Assembly: GCF_015694735.1 (NCBI RefSeq)
Contig: NZ_JADQDP010000001.1
Span: forward strand, 1,302,001-1,366,000
DNA from: Hymenobacter properus
GTDB lineage: Bacteria; Bacteroidota; Bacteroidia; Cytophagales; Hymenobacteraceae
Direction of reading: 5' to 3'
Length of the DNA: 64,000 bases
Made by a program: the position numbers and the translations under genes. Below, piece after piece: positions 52,170 to 61,216 of the stretch; within the stretch, counting starts at the first letter, position 1; each line of letters starts with the position of its first letter. Below the pieces are notes generated by a model. It ran no database searches and had not been told where the DNA came from. It saw only the letters and a program-made list of their open reading frames with translations.

Positions 52170-55100
52170 TTAAAAAGTGAGGTTGAGGCCCAGTACCAAG
52201 GTCTTGGCCAGCGGCAGTCCGCCGTAGTCCGAGCCCGAGATGAAGGTGCCGGTGTTGCCGGTGTTCAGGGCGTCGGGGTTGAGGCCGCCGGTGTACTTGT
52301 CCCAGCCAAACCAGTTTTCGGCCGTCACATACACGCGGGCGCCCTGCGCCACGCGCTTGCTGATGAGCTGGCCCAGGTCGTAGCCCAGCGTGATGGTGCG
52401 CACCCGGTAGTAGTCCGACGAATACAGCCAGTCGGTGTTGCGGATGAAGCCAAAGCTGCCCGTGGCCTTGCCTTTGATGCCGGCGCCGGGGTTGTCGGCC
52501 GAGAACCAACGGTCGCGCACGCGGCCTAGGGCGTTTTCCTTGTAGCCCACGCTGGTGCGGTCGATGGCCCGGCCCAGGGTGGAGTAGATGGAGCCGCCGA
52601 ACTGGCCCTGAATCAGGAAGCTCAGGTCGAAGCCTTTGTAGCGCAGCGTGTTGGTCAGGCCGAAGGTGTAAGTCGGGTTGGGGTTGCCCACCACCTGACG
52701 GTCGTTCACGTCAATCTTGCCGTCCTTGTTGTAGTCTTCGTACTTGGGGTCGCCGGCGGTTTCGTTGCCGAAGCGGGCCGCGCCGCCGTCGATGTCGGCC
52801 TGGCTGAGGATGCCGGTTTGCTTCACCACGAAGATGCTGTACACCGGCAGGCCCACCTGCAGGATGTTGCTTTCGGTGTCGAGGCCGTTGGGCACGTAGA
52901 TGGTGGCGTCGCCGGGGCCCAGGTGCACCACTTTGTTCTCGTTGTGGCTCAGGTTGAAGGAGGTCGTCCACGACAGGGCGCCTTCCAGGTTGCGGGTGTT
53001 CAGTTCCACTTCCCAGCCCGTGTTGCGCACCTCGCCAATGTTCTGCAGGTTGGTGCCGAAGCCTGAAGCCGTGAGCACGGGCACGTTCAGCAGGAGGTCG
53101 AGGCTGTTCTTGGTGTAGTAGTCGAACGAAGCCGTGATGCGGTTCTTAAACACGCCCACGTCGGCGCCGAAGTCGATGGTGCGGTTGCGCTCCCACTTCA
53201 GCTGCGAGTTGCCCACCTTGTTGGGCGCCTGGCCGGGGGCGATGAGGCCGCCGAAGGTGTAGTTGTACACGCCCAGCGTGGCAATGCTGCTGTAGTCGCC
53301 GATGGTGTTGTTGCCGGAGTAGCCCAGGCTGGCGCGCAGCTTCAGGTCGCTCAGGAAGGTGACGGGCTGCAGGAAGGACTCCTGCGAGATGCGCCAGCCC
53401 GCGCTCACGGCCGGGAACACGCCGGCGCGGTCCTCGTAGCCGAAGCGCGACGAAGCATCGCGGCGGATGCTGGCCGAGAGCAGGTACTTGCCGTCGTAGG
53501 CGTACTGCAAGCGGCCGAAGTACGAGAGCAGCACGCTCTGCGAAGCCGTGGGGCCGCTGGTGGTGATGGTGACGGCGCCGTTCAGGGTGCGCACCGTGTT
53601 GTTCACGAAGCCGCCCGACGACGAGGCGCTGTTGTTGTCGAGGCGGGCGAAGTTGTAGGACTGGCCGGCCAGCACCGAAAAGTCGTGCTTGCCGAGGGTT
53701 TTGCTATACGTTGCCGTGTTTTCGTTCACGAACGTCTGGCGGCGGTAGGTGCTGTACGAGCCGCTAGCCAGCGACGTGGCCAGGTTGCGCGTGGGCGGCT
53801 GGTAGGAGGTCGAAGTCGACTCGTTGTTGTCGAAGTTCAGCGTGGAGCGCAGGCGCAGGCCGGCAATGGGCTGGTACTCGCCAAACACGGTGCCCAGCGT
53901 GCGGTAGTTGCGGGTGTCGCCTTCGTAGGCGTTAATCACGGCAATGGGGCTGGCCGTGCTCACGCCCCAGCGGTAGGCTTCGTTTTTGCCGTAGGCGGTG
54001 TTCACGCCGGCCGTGTCTTCCACAATCGGCGTTTCGGACAGCAGCTGGTGGAAGCGGTTGTCCTTGCCCTCGATGCCAGGGTCTTTCGAGATGGAATACG
54101 TGGGGCTGATAGTGAGGCCGAACTTCAGCTTATCGTTGGCCTTGATTTCCACGTTGGCGCGGGCCGTGAAGCGCTTGTAGTCGAGCCCGAGGGCGAAGCC
54201 CTGCTGGTCGTTGTAGTTACCCGACACGTAGTAGTTCACGTTGTCGGTGGCGCCGGAGGCACTCACCTGGTAGTTCTGGCTCAGGCCGGTGCGGTAGAGC
54301 TGGTCCTGCCAGTCGATGTAGGTCAGGCCGGGGTGGCCGGGAATGGCCCACCGGTCGTCCAGCATCAGGTCGGGGTTCACGTTGTTGCCGGTCAGGCCCA
54401 GAATGGCGCGGCGCTGGGCCGTGGTCTGGTCGGCGGTGCGTTGCACGGCGCCGGGCGTGGTGGGCGTCGACTTCACCCAGTTATTGTTGATGATTTCGGT
54501 GGCGCGGGAGGCCCACTCTTCGCCGCTGAGCAGGTCGAGCTTCTTGGCCGCGCGCGAGCCGCCCACGTAGCTGTTCACCTGAATCTGCGGCTTGCCCGAG
54601 CGGCCGCGCTTGGTGGTGATGAGCACCACGCCGTTGGCGGCCCGCGAGCCGTAGATGGCGGCCGCGGCGGCGTCCTTCAACACCTCAATCTTCTCGATGT
54701 CGTTGGGGTTGATGTTGTCGAGCGGGTTGCCGCTGCCGAAACGGCCGTTGGCGCTGGCGCCCACGGTTTCGAGCGGAAAGCCGTCAATTACATACAGCGG
54801 CTCGTTGCCGGCCGAGATGGAACCCGCGCCCCGCACCTGAATGCTGAAAGGACGGCCGGGCACGCCCGAGGTCTGCTTCACCTGCACGCCGGCCAGCTGG
54901 CCCACCAGCGCCTGGTCGACGCGGGCAATGGGCCGCTCTTCCAGCTTACGGGCGTCCATGGTGGCAATGGCGCTGGTCACGTCGGCCCGTTTCTGGGTAC
55001 CGTAGCCTACCACCACCACCTCTTCGAGGCTCTTGGAGTCGTCGGCCAACTTAATGGAGAAGTTGCCGGGGCCCGAGAAGCTCCGCTCCTGCGTTTGGTA

Positions 55101-55388
55101 GCCAATGAAGCTGAACACCAGCGTGCCGGCCTTGTCGGGCACCGACAGGCTGAACGAGCCGTCGGCGTTGCTGGTAGTCCCCAGGGTGGTGCCTTTCACC
55201 ACCACGGTCACGCCGGGCAGGCCTTCGCCGTTGGGTGCGGTTACTTTGCCGGTCAGCGTCCAGTCGGCCACTGCGTGACGGGCCGCGTGGGCCGCCGGCG
55301 CCGCCGCGGCCAGGGCCGTTCCTGCCAGCAGCAGCATGGGCACGCAGGCGGTAAGCCGCAAACGTTGCCAGGAGTAAAACTTATTCAT
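52170..55388 (-). CDS. SusC/RagA-family TonB-dependent transporter (pectin locus)
   Basis: 1072 residues. The signal peptide ends in the alanine-rich stretch near residue 36. The carboxypeptidase-D regulatory-like domain begins WTLTGKVTAPNGEGLPGVTV. The TonB-box region EEVVVVGYGTQKRADV is at about residue 123, followed by a plug with PLYVIDGFP and LKDAAAAAIYGSRAANGVVLI, then the barrel ending LVLGLNLTF. It differs clearly in the plug and loops from the transporter at 10608-13862, so the two loci probably import different glycans. First gene of the main minus-strand operon. Confidence 0.96.
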   Translation of the reverse strand: MNKFYSWQRLRLTACVPMLLLAGTALAAAAPAAHAARHAVADWTLTGKVTAPNGEGLPGVTVVVKGTTLGTTSNADGSFSLSVPDKAGTLVFSFIGYQTQERSFSGPGNFSIKLADDSKSLEEVVVVGYGTQKRADVTSAIATMDARKLEERPIARVDQALVGQLAGVQVKQTSGVPGRPFSIQVRGAGSISAGNEPLYVIDGFPLETVGASANGRFGSGNPLDNINPNDIEKIEVLKDAAAAAIYGSRAANGVVLITTKRGRSGKPQIQVNSYVGGSRAAKKLDLLSGEEWASRATEIINNNWVKSTPTTPGAVQRTADQTTAQRRAILGLTGNNVNPDLMLDDRWAIPGHPGLTYIDWQDQLYRTGLSQNYQVSASGATDNVNYYVSGNYNDQQGFALGLDYKRFTARANVEIKANDKLKFGLTISPTYSISKDPGIEGKDNRFHQLLSETPIVEDTAGVNTAYGKNEAYRWGVSTASPIAVINAYEGDTRNYRTLGTVFGEYQPIAGLRLRSTLNFDNNESTSTSYQPPTRNLATSLASGSYSTYRRQTFVNENTATYSKTLGKHDFSVLAGQSYNFARLDNNSASSSGGFVNNTVRTLNGAVTITTSGPTASQSVLLSYFGRLQYAYDGKYLLSASIRRDASSRFGYEDRAGVFPAVSAGWRISQESFLQPVTFLSDLKLRASLGYSGNNTIGDYSSIATLGVYNYTFGGLIAPGQAPNKVGNSQLKWERNRTIDFGADVGVFKNRITASFDYYTKNSLDLLLNVPVLTASGFGTNLQNIGEVRNTGWEVELNTRNLEGALSWTTSFNLSHNENKVVHLGPGDATIYVPNGLDTESNILQVGLPVYSIFVVKQTGILSQADIDGGAARFGNETAGDPKYEDYNKDGKIDVNDRQVVGNPNPTYTFGLTNTLRYKGFDLSFLIQGQFGGSIYSTLGRAIDRTSVGYKENALGRVRDRWFSADNPGAGIKGKATGSFGFIRNTDWLYSSDYYRVRTITLGYDLGQLISKRVAQGARVYVTAENWFGWDKYTGGLNPDALNTGNTGTFISGSDYGGLPLAKTLVLGLNLTF

Positions 55389-55881
55389 AAACTGTGGGAA
55401 TTGGGTGAGACTTTCTACTTGTTTGCGAGGGGTGGAAAGGCGGAACCTGGGTCAATATTAGAAGCGGGGTAAGCCCTCACTCTCCTGTAGACTACTGCTT
55501 GGCCACATTTCTGCTAACATCCTGCCCGGTTTTGATACTTAATTATCATATCCCGTCATCGCGCCGGAGCCAGCACCGCCAGTGGCCAGCGGCTGCATCG
55601 AAGCCGCCGAAACCCAGGGCAACGGCCCCGCTGCCAACCCCGTCGGCCGGGGCCCGTCAATACCCGGCCGGTGCGGAACAGGCCGGCGCAAGCAGTTGCA
55701 GCTACCCGCGCCGGCCTTCACTCACCGCTTCGGCGGAGAACCACTCCGCCGGGTATTACCATTGATACAAATTTTTCTCTGTTTCATCGGGTTGCCCTCC
55801 CGCACCCTCCTGCCCTGCCGCTGTTTCTTGCGTATTGGCCCGCGGCCTGAGTGATTCCTCACTGTAGCTGGCGCGGCCGGC
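55389..55881. other. Intergenic region between SusC and the propeller glycosidase
   Basis: About 490 bases without a supported gene. It should hold the SusC promoter (AT-rich patches near 55530-55555) and the end of the upstream minus-strand gene. GGCCGGCGC (55681-55689) pairs with GCGCCGGCC (55708-55716), and CGGCGGAG with CTCCGCCG just beyond (about 55732-55752); these may terminate the upstream gene. Confidence 0.5.
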
Positions 55882-56961
55882 TTACTCCACTTTCAGGATA
55901 AACGACGAAGCCGTCATGCCCTGGCCGCCCTGCGAGGCGCAGAACAAGTATTCGGGCTTGCCGTCGCGCAGCAGCAGCTGCGGCCGTTCGAGGCGGCCGT
56001 AGCGCTTGAGCTTGGGCGGCGCGGGCGGTTCGGCCACGCCATAGTCGCGGATGGGCAGGAAGGCTATTTTGGGAAAGGTCCAGGCCTTGCCGTCTTCCGA
56101 CTCCAGGTACAGGCCCACTTCCTGGCTGTACACGCCCATGTCGCGGGCCAGCATCCGGAACTTGCCGTGCTGCCGCCACACAAAGGCATCCTCGAACTGC
56201 TTGTTGTTGCCCTGCCGGGAGAAGTCGATGACCGGGTTGCCTTTAAACTTTACATAAGGGCCCTCCAGCTTGTCGGCGATGGCGAGGCCGTATTTGCGGT
56301 TGCCGCGGATTTCCTGGCCTTTGGCGGCTTCGTATTCCTGGGTGTTCCAGGACTTGTAGTAGAGCCAGTACTGGCCGTTGGGGTGCTTGATAAAGGCGGG
56401 GTTGGTGGTGCAGTGGTCGTCCCAGGCGCCGGCGGGGCCGGGCAGCAGCAGGGGCTGGTCGGGGCGCGTCCAAGGGCCGTTCAGGCTGGGCGCGGTAGCC
56501 AGGCCGATGCGCTTGGTGTCGGTTTTGCCGTTGGAGTTGCCCATGAAAAACAGGCAGTACTTACCGTCTACGAACTGGATGCTGGGGTTGTGGCAGGTGG
56601 TGGCGTCCCAGTGGCCGGGGCCACGCGGGGCCAGCACGGTTTCGAGCACCTGGTAGGGGCCTTCGGGCTTTTTGGCCACGGCGTGGGCTATTTCGGAGCC
56701 GTTCAGCCAGCCGCCCATGCCTTTTTTCGCATCCCAGCGCGAGAAGAACACGTGCACCAGCCCATCGGGCCCGTAGATGGGCGAGTTGCACCACACGTAA
56801 TATTCGGGCAGCTCCAGGGCCCGGCCCACGGGCCTGAGGTGCTTGCTGAACTTCGAGAAATCGGCTTTGGGGTAATCAATCAGCCGGCCGGTGAAGCCCG
56901 CCAGCGCGCGGGTGAGCGGCGTGAGGAGCAAACCGGTCAGGAAGGTGCGGCGGGCCAGCAT
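55882..56961 (-). CDS. Five-bladed beta-propeller glycoside hydrolase (GH43/GH117-like)
   Basis: 359 residues with a signal that contains adjacent arginines (MLARRTFLTGLLLTPLTRALAG), possibly Tat. The five repeated blades show YVWCNSPIYGPDGLVHVFFSRWD, DATTCHNPSIQFVDGKYCLFFMG, TNPAFIKHPNGQYWLYYKSW, QFEDAFVWRQHGKFRMLARDMG and LERPQLLLRDGKPEYLFCAS, the pattern of clan GH-F/J enzymes. Catalytic acids probably lie in the early Asp/Asn, the TNPAF and the FEDAF blocks. It points away from the acetylesterase, so the 146-base gap is a divergent promoter region. Substrate unknown; an arabinose-, fucose- or galactose-type residue of pectin is plausible. Confidence 0.8.
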   Translation of the reverse strand: MLARRTFLTGLLLTPLTRALAGFTGRLIDYPKADFSKFSKHLRPVGRALELPEYYVWCNSPIYGPDGLVHVFFSRWDAKKGMGGWLNGSEIAHAVAKKPEGPYQVLETVLAPRGPGHWDATTCHNPSIQFVDGKYCLFFMGNSNGKTDTKRIGLATAPSLNGPWTRPDQPLLLPGPAGAWDDHCTTNPAFIKHPNGQYWLYYKSWNTQEYEAAKGQEIRGNRKYGLAIADKLEGPYVKFKGNPVIDFSRQGNNKQFEDAFVWRQHGKFRMLARDMGVYSQEVGLYLESEDGKAWTFPKIAFLPIRDYGVAEPPAPPKLKRYGRLERPQLLLRDGKPEYLFCASQGGQGMTASSFILKVE

Positions 56962-57077
56962 ACGGTACGTACTGCAAGGGTGGGAAATGGCGCAAGAAAG
57001 AGCGGGGCGTTTCAGGCACTCTCCTGCACTCTGCCGCAGTCAGGACAGTGCAGGTAAGCACCGGCAAAAGCCGCCGG

Positions 57078-57085
57078 TACTTTTA
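57078..57085 (+). promoter_or_regulatory. Possible -7 box for the acetylesterase operon
   Basis: TACTTTTA matches TAnnTTTG except for the last base and lies 22 bases before ATG 57108 in the divergent gap. Confidence 0.3.
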
Positions 57086-57107
57086 GCGCATTCGCCATTT
57101 CCCGCCC

Positions 57108-58436
57108 ATGAGAACCCGTTGCCTGCTCCTCAGCCCCGGCTTGCTGCTGGCTACTGCAGCCCCTGCGCAGTCGCTCCAGCCCAGTTTCAAATTTGACTTC
57201 GGCCCCGGCCAACCTGCCGCCGGCTACCAGCAGGTGCTGCCCACTGCCGCATATACCGATGCCACCGGCTACGGCTTCGACTTCGGCACCACCATAACGG
57301 GCGTGGACCGCGGCGGGAAGGATGCCCTGAAAAGCGACTTTGTGACCAGCCCACAACCATTTTACTTCTCGGTGAAGCTGCCCGAGGGCAACTACAACGT
57401 GACCGTGACGCTGGGCGACGCCAAAGGCCCCAGCAGTACGTTTCTAAAGGCCGAGTCGCGTCGGTTGCTGCTCGAAACCACCGCCACCAAGCCCGACCAA
57501 CTCATCACCCGCACCTTCACCATCAACGTGAAGAGCCGGCGCATCAACGACACCGAAACGGTGAGCCTCAAGCCGCGCGAGCTGCACAAGCTGGACTGGG
57601 ACGACCGCCTGACGCTGGAATTCGATGGCTCACGCCCCTGCCTGGCGGCGCTGGAAATCACGCCCGCGCCGCAGGCCACCACGGTTTTTCTGGCCGGCAA
57701 CTCCACCGTCGTGGACCAGGACGACGAGCCCTGGGCCGCCTGGGGCCAGATGCTGCCGCGCTTCCTGAAGCCCGGCGTGGCCGTCGCCAACCACGCCGAA
57801 TCGGGCCTCGCACTGGGCAGCTTCCTCAGTTCGAAGCGCCTGGCCAAGGTGCTGAGCGTGATGAAACCCGGCGACTACCTCTTCATCGAGTTCGGCCACA
57901 ACGACCAGAAGGACAAGGGCGAAAACGACGGCGCTTGGAAGGCCTACTCCGAGCGGCTGCATTTCTTCGTGCAGGAAACCCGCCGCAAGGGCGGCATACC
58001 AGTCATCGTCACTTCCACCAGCCGCCGCACCTTCGGGGCCGATGGCCGCATTGAAAACAGCCTGGGCGACTTCCCCGCTGCCGCCCGCAAAGTGGCCGAG
58101 GAAGAGAAAGTGGCCCTCATCGACCTCAACGCCATGACCACCAAGCTGTACGAAGCGCTGGGCGTGGAGGAATCGAAAAAAGCCCTGGTGCACTACCCCG
58201 CCAACACCTATCCCGGCCAAACCGCTCCGCTGGCCGACAACACCCATTTCAACCCCTACGGCGCCTACGAAATAGCCAAGTGCGTGGTGGAAGGCATCAA
58301 AGCCAACAAGCTGGGCCTGGCCAAATTCCTGCGCGACGACACGCCGGCGTTCGACCCCGCCAAGCCGGATGCGCTAGCGGCTTGGGTGTGGCCCGACAGC
58401 CCCCGAAGCGCCGTGACCAAGCCGGACGGGAACTAG
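57108..58436 (+). CDS. Rhamnogalacturonan acetylesterase (SGNH, CE12-like)
   Basis: 442 residues with a signal peptide (LLLSPGLLLATAAPAQS). Residues about 24-190 form a beta-sandwich typical of malectin-like accessory domains (FDFGPGQPAAGYQ, YNVTVTLGDAKGPSS). The catalytic part starts VFLAGNSTVVDQDD with Ser199, the oxyanion blocks are NHAESGLALGSF and IEFGHNDQKDKG, and DNTHFNPYGA supplies Asp377 and His380. This is the classic rhamnogalacturonan acetylesterase layout, removing acetyl groups from rhamnogalacturonan I backbones. It leads a three-gene plus-strand operon (gaps of 25 and 6 bases) divergent from the main locus. Confidence 0.92.
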   Translation: MRTRCLLLSPGLLLATAAPAQSLQPSFKFDFGPGQPAAGYQQVLPTAAYTDATGYGFDFGTTITGVDRGGKDALKSDFVTSPQPFYFSVKLPEGNYNVTVTLGDAKGPSSTFLKAESRRLLLETTATKPDQLITRTFTINVKSRRINDTETVSLKPRELHKLDWDDRLTLEFDGSRPCLAALEITPAPQATTVFLAGNSTVVDQDDEPWAAWGQMLPRFLKPGVAVANHAESGLALGSFLSSKRLAKVLSVMKPGDYLFIEFGHNDQKDKGENDGAWKAYSERLHFFVQETRRKGGIPVIVTSTSRRTFGADGRIENSLGDFPAAARKVAEEEKVALIDLNAMTTKLYEALGVEESKKALVHYPANTYPGQTAPLADNTHFNPYGAYEIAKCVVEGIKANKLGLAKFLRDDTPAFDPAKPDALAAWVWPDSPRSAVTKPDGN

Positions 58437-58461
58437 TGCCGCTTCACCACCATCATTTTCT

Positions 58462-59421
58462 ATGCTAAAGATGAAAACCGTGCTTTCATTCGTTGCGCTT
58501 GCCCTCGCGCCTGCCTGGGCGGCCCGGGCGCAGGCACCCGCGGGACTTAGCATGCGTGAAGCCCTTGTGTTCTGCTATTTCAAAGGCAACGGCCGCGACG
58601 GCCTGCACTTGGCCAGCAGCCGCGACGGCTACACCTGGACGGCCCTGAAGCGCGACAGCTCCTTCCTGCGGCCCGCCGTGGCCCACGACCGGCTCATGCG
58701 CGACCCCTGCATCTTGCGCGGCGCCGATGGCCGGTTTCACATGGTCTGGACGGTGAGCTGGCAGGACAAAGGCATTGGGTACGCTACCTCGAAAGACCTT
58801 ATTCACTGGAGCGAGCAGCAGTTTTTGCCCGTGATGGCGCACGAGCCAGGCGCGCGCAACGCCTGGGCCCCGGAAATCAGCTACGACGCCAGCACCAAAA
58901 CCTACCTCATCTACTGGGCCAGCACCATCAGCGGTCAATTTCCGGAAACTCAAAGCCCAGCCGAAAATGGCTACAACCACCGCATTTACGCCACCAGCAC
59001 GCCGGATTTCAAGACCTTCACGCCCACGAAACTGCTCTACGAGCCCGGCTTCAACGTGATTGACGCCAGCATTCAGCCCGACGGCCAGCGATTTGTGATG
59101 TTTCTGAAAGACGAAACCCGCGAGCCGGTGCAGAAGAACCTGCGCGTGGCGTTCAGCGACCAGATGGCCGGGCCCTATGGCAAGGCGTCGGCGCCCATCA
59201 CGGGCAGCTACTGGGCCGAGGGGCCCACCGCCGTGAAGCTGGGCCGGGAGTGGCTGGTGTATTTCGATAAGTACCGCGAGCACAAGTACGGGGCCGTCAA
59301 GTCCGCTGACCTGACCACCTGGACCGATGTTTCCGACCAGGTGAGGGTGCCGGCGGGCCTGCGCCACGGCACCATTTTTCGCGTCACAACCAAGGAGCTG
59401 AAGCTGCTGGAGCAACAATAG
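58462..59421 (+). CDS. GH43-like beta-propeller glycosidase
   Basis: 319 residues with signal peptide (FVALALAPAWAARAQA; start at 58462 or 58471). Blades show DGLHLASSRDGYTWTAL, RDPCILRGADGRFHMVWT (a typical GH43 base region), NAWAPEISYDASTKTYLIYWAS, and EGPTAVKLGREWLVYFDKY (acid region). It is compact, with no C-terminal sandwich. Enzymes of this shape remove arabinose, xylose or galactose from pectin side chains; the exact activity is not readable. Encoded between the acetylesterase and another propeller enzyme. Confidence 0.85.
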   Translation: MLKMKTVLSFVALALAPAWAARAQAPAGLSMREALVFCYFKGNGRDGLHLASSRDGYTWTALKRDSSFLRPAVAHDRLMRDPCILRGADGRFHMVWTVSWQDKGIGYATSKDLIHWSEQQFLPVMAHEPGARNAWAPEISYDASTKTYLIYWASTISGQFPETQSPAENGYNHRIYATSTPDFKTFTPTKLLYEPGFNVIDASIQPDGQRFVMFLKDETREPVQKNLRVAFSDQMAGPYGKASAPITGSYWAEGPTAVKLGREWLVYFDKYREHKYGAVKSADLTTWTDVSDQVRVPAGLRHGTIFRVTTKELKLLEQQ

Positions 59422-59427
59422 TCCCCG

Positions 59428-60486
59428 ATGAAAGCAACCACCCCTAACGCCTGCCGACGAGCCCTGTGGGCCCTCGCTGCCATGGGCCTACTGGCGGCGA
59501 CCAGCCCGGCCCTGGCGCAAAAAACGCCGGTTCGCCCGACAAAACAGCCGGCGCCCAAGCCGCTATTCAGCGACCCCGTGTATGACGGCGCGGCCGACCC
59601 GGTCATTATTTGGAATAAGCAGCGGCAAAAGTGGTGGATGTTCTACACCAACCGCCGCGCCACCGATACCACCGCCACGGGCGTGACCTGGGTGCATGGC
59701 ACCCGCATCGGCATCGCCGAATCGGCCGACGGCGGCACCACCTGGAGCTACCGCGATACGGCCAACATCAACTACCGGCCCGACCGCGGCTACACGCACT
59801 GGGCCCCCGATGTTGTGGAAGCCAACGGCCAGTACCACATGTTCCTGACCTATGTGCCCGGCACCTTCACCGACTGGCAGCACCCGCGCGTCATTGTGCA
59901 GCTCCGCAGCACCGATTTACTGAACTGGCAGTACGTGCAAACCCTGCCCCTTATCACCGATAAAGTCATCGACGCCAGTGTGCACCGGCTACCCGATGGC
60001 ACCTGGCGGCTGTGGTACAACAACGAGCGGGACCACAAATCCATTTACTACGCCGATAGCCCCGACCTGCAGCACTGGACCGACCGCGGCCAGGCCCTGA
60101 ACGAGCGCGGCGAAGGCCCCAAGGTCTTCCGCTGGCACGAGCAGTATTGGATGATAATTGACCAGTGGAAAGGCATGGCCGTGTACCACTCCCCCGACCT
60201 GCTGCACTGGGCCGCCCAGCCCGAGCGCCTGCTCGAACTCCCCGGCCAGGGCCGCGACGACCAGGCCATTGGCGGGCACTGCGACGTGGTAGTGAATAAC
60301 GGCCGCGCCTACGTGTTCTACTTCACCCACCCCGGCCGCAGCAAGGCCAACCCCGCGCCCGCCAACAGCATCGCTGCCAAGCGCAGCGTCATTCAGGTAG
60401 CGACGCTTGAATTCAAGGACGGCAAACTGACCTGCGACCGGGACAAGCCGACCTATGTGCAGCTATTAAAGCCTAAGGATAGGTAG
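59428..60486 (+). CDS. GH43-like beta-propeller glycosidase, second of the operon
   Basis: 352 residues starting 6 bases after the previous stop. Signal peptide ALAAMGLLAATSPALAQ. Blades: YDGAADPVIIWNKQRQKWWMFYT, THWAPDVVEANGQYHMFLTY, IDASVHRLPDGTWRLWYNN, GPKVFRWHEQYWMIIDQW and DDQAIGGHCDVVVNNGRAYVFYF. Aspartates in ADPVI, APDVV and IDAS are the likely catalytic set. It is divergent enough from the upstream propeller that they are not a recent duplication. Last gene of the plus-strand pectin operon; the tetR gene follows after 84 bases. Confidence 0.8.
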   Translation: MKATTPNACRRALWALAAMGLLAATSPALAQKTPVRPTKQPAPKPLFSDPVYDGAADPVIIWNKQRQKWWMFYTNRRATDTTATGVTWVHGTRIGIAESADGGTTWSYRDTANINYRPDRGYTHWAPDVVEANGQYHMFLTYVPGTFTDWQHPRVIVQLRSTDLLNWQYVQTLPLITDKVIDASVHRLPDGTWRLWYNNERDHKSIYYADSPDLQHWTDRGQALNERGEGPKVFRWHEQYWMIIDQWKGMAVYHSPDLLHWAAQPERLLELPGQGRDDQAIGGHCDVVVNNGRAYVFYFTHPGRSKANPAPANSIAAKRSVIQVATLEFKDGKLTCDRDKPTYVQLLKPKDR

Positions 60487-60531
60487 AGCTGCAATCCAAA
60501 TTTCATTTCTCGAAAACATTTCGGGGCGTCA

Positions 60532-60560
60532 TTGCGTTTTCATACCAAACGGTATATTTG
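60532..60560 (+). promoter_or_regulatory. tetR promoter
   Basis: A TTG at 60532-60534 and TATATTTG at 60553-60560 (exact TAnnTTTG) are 18 bases apart, matching the Bacteroidota -33/-7 layout. The operator palindrome lies between them and overlaps the -7 box. Confidence 0.7.
60542..60555. promoter_or_regulatory. TetR operator 1 (autoregulation)
   Basis: ATACCAAACGGTAT is an inverted repeat with 5-bp arms, overlapping the tetR -7 box. The same arms occur at 61190-61203 before the transporter gene. Confidence 0.75.
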
Positions 60561-60570
60561 CACCGTCATC

Positions 60571-61167
60571 ATGTCTAAAGCCGAGCGCACCCGCCAGTTC
60601 ATCATCGAGCAAACGGCCCCTGTTTTCAACAAGCAGGGCTACGCCGGCACGTCGTTGAACGACCTTACGGCGGCTACGGGCCTGACAAAGGGTGCCATCT
60701 ACGGCAACTTCGAGAACAAGGAGGAAGTGGCGCTGGCGGCGTTCGACTACAACCTCGAACTGGTGCAACAACCCTTGCGGGCCGGGGCCGCCAGCGGCAG
60801 CACGGTGCGCGAAAAGCTGCTGGCCATGCCGCGCTACTACCGCAACGCTTACCCCACGCTAAAGCTGCGCGGCGGCTGCCCCATCCTCAACGCGGCGGTG
60901 GAGTGCGACGATGCCCCGCCCTCGGCCCTGCTCCTGCGCGTGCAAGACAGCTTCGCCAAGTGGCACCGCAACCTCATGCACCTCATCGAGAAAGGCCAGG
61001 CCACCGGCGAAGTCCGCTCCAGTGTCGACGCCAGCCACTACGCCAACCTGTTCATCGCCCTCACCGAGGGCGGCATTCTCGTTTCGAAAGCCACGGGTAG
61101 CTCCACGGCGCTATTCGCCAGCCTGAACCACATCGAGCACCTCATTGAAAACGAGCTGGTGGCATAG
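60571..61167 (+). CDS. TetR/AcrR-family transcriptional repressor
   Basis: 198 residues from ATG 60571; an upstream in-frame TTG at 60532 lies in the promoter. The N-terminal helix-turn-helix reads RTRQFIIEQTAPVFNKQGYAG, LNDLTAATGLTKGAIYGNFENKEEV. The C-terminal ligand domain (TetR_C_11-like) contains GGCPILNAAVECDD. Matching palindromes (ATACC-N4-GGTAT) before this gene and the next suggest that it represses both itself and the efflux pump until it binds a small toxic ligand. Confidence 0.93.
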   Translation: MSKAERTRQFIIEQTAPVFNKQGYAGTSLNDLTAATGLTKGAIYGNFENKEEVALAAFDYNLELVQQPLRAGAASGSTVREKLLAMPRYYRNAYPTLKLRGGCPILNAAVECDDAPPSALLLRVQDSFAKWHRNLMHLIEKGQATGEVRSSVDASHYANLFIALTEGGILVSKATGSSTALFASLNHIEHLIENELVA

Positions 61168-61189
61168 CTCTCTTTTTTTGCCCTAAATT

Positions 61190-61203
61190 ATACCGATTGG
61201 TAT
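61190..61203. promoter_or_regulatory. TetR operator 2 (transporter)
   Basis: ATACCGATTGGTAT has the same 5-bp arms and 4-base spacer as operator 1, and lies 13 bases before the transporter ATG. A TTTG at 61177-61180 may be its -33 element. Confidence 0.75.
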
Positions 61204-61216
61204 AAAATAATTTCTC

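Noticed and set aside
53685..55472. 595-codon plus-strand open frame opposite the second SusC
   Set aside because: Shadow frame with biased composition; the minus-strand SusC is complete.
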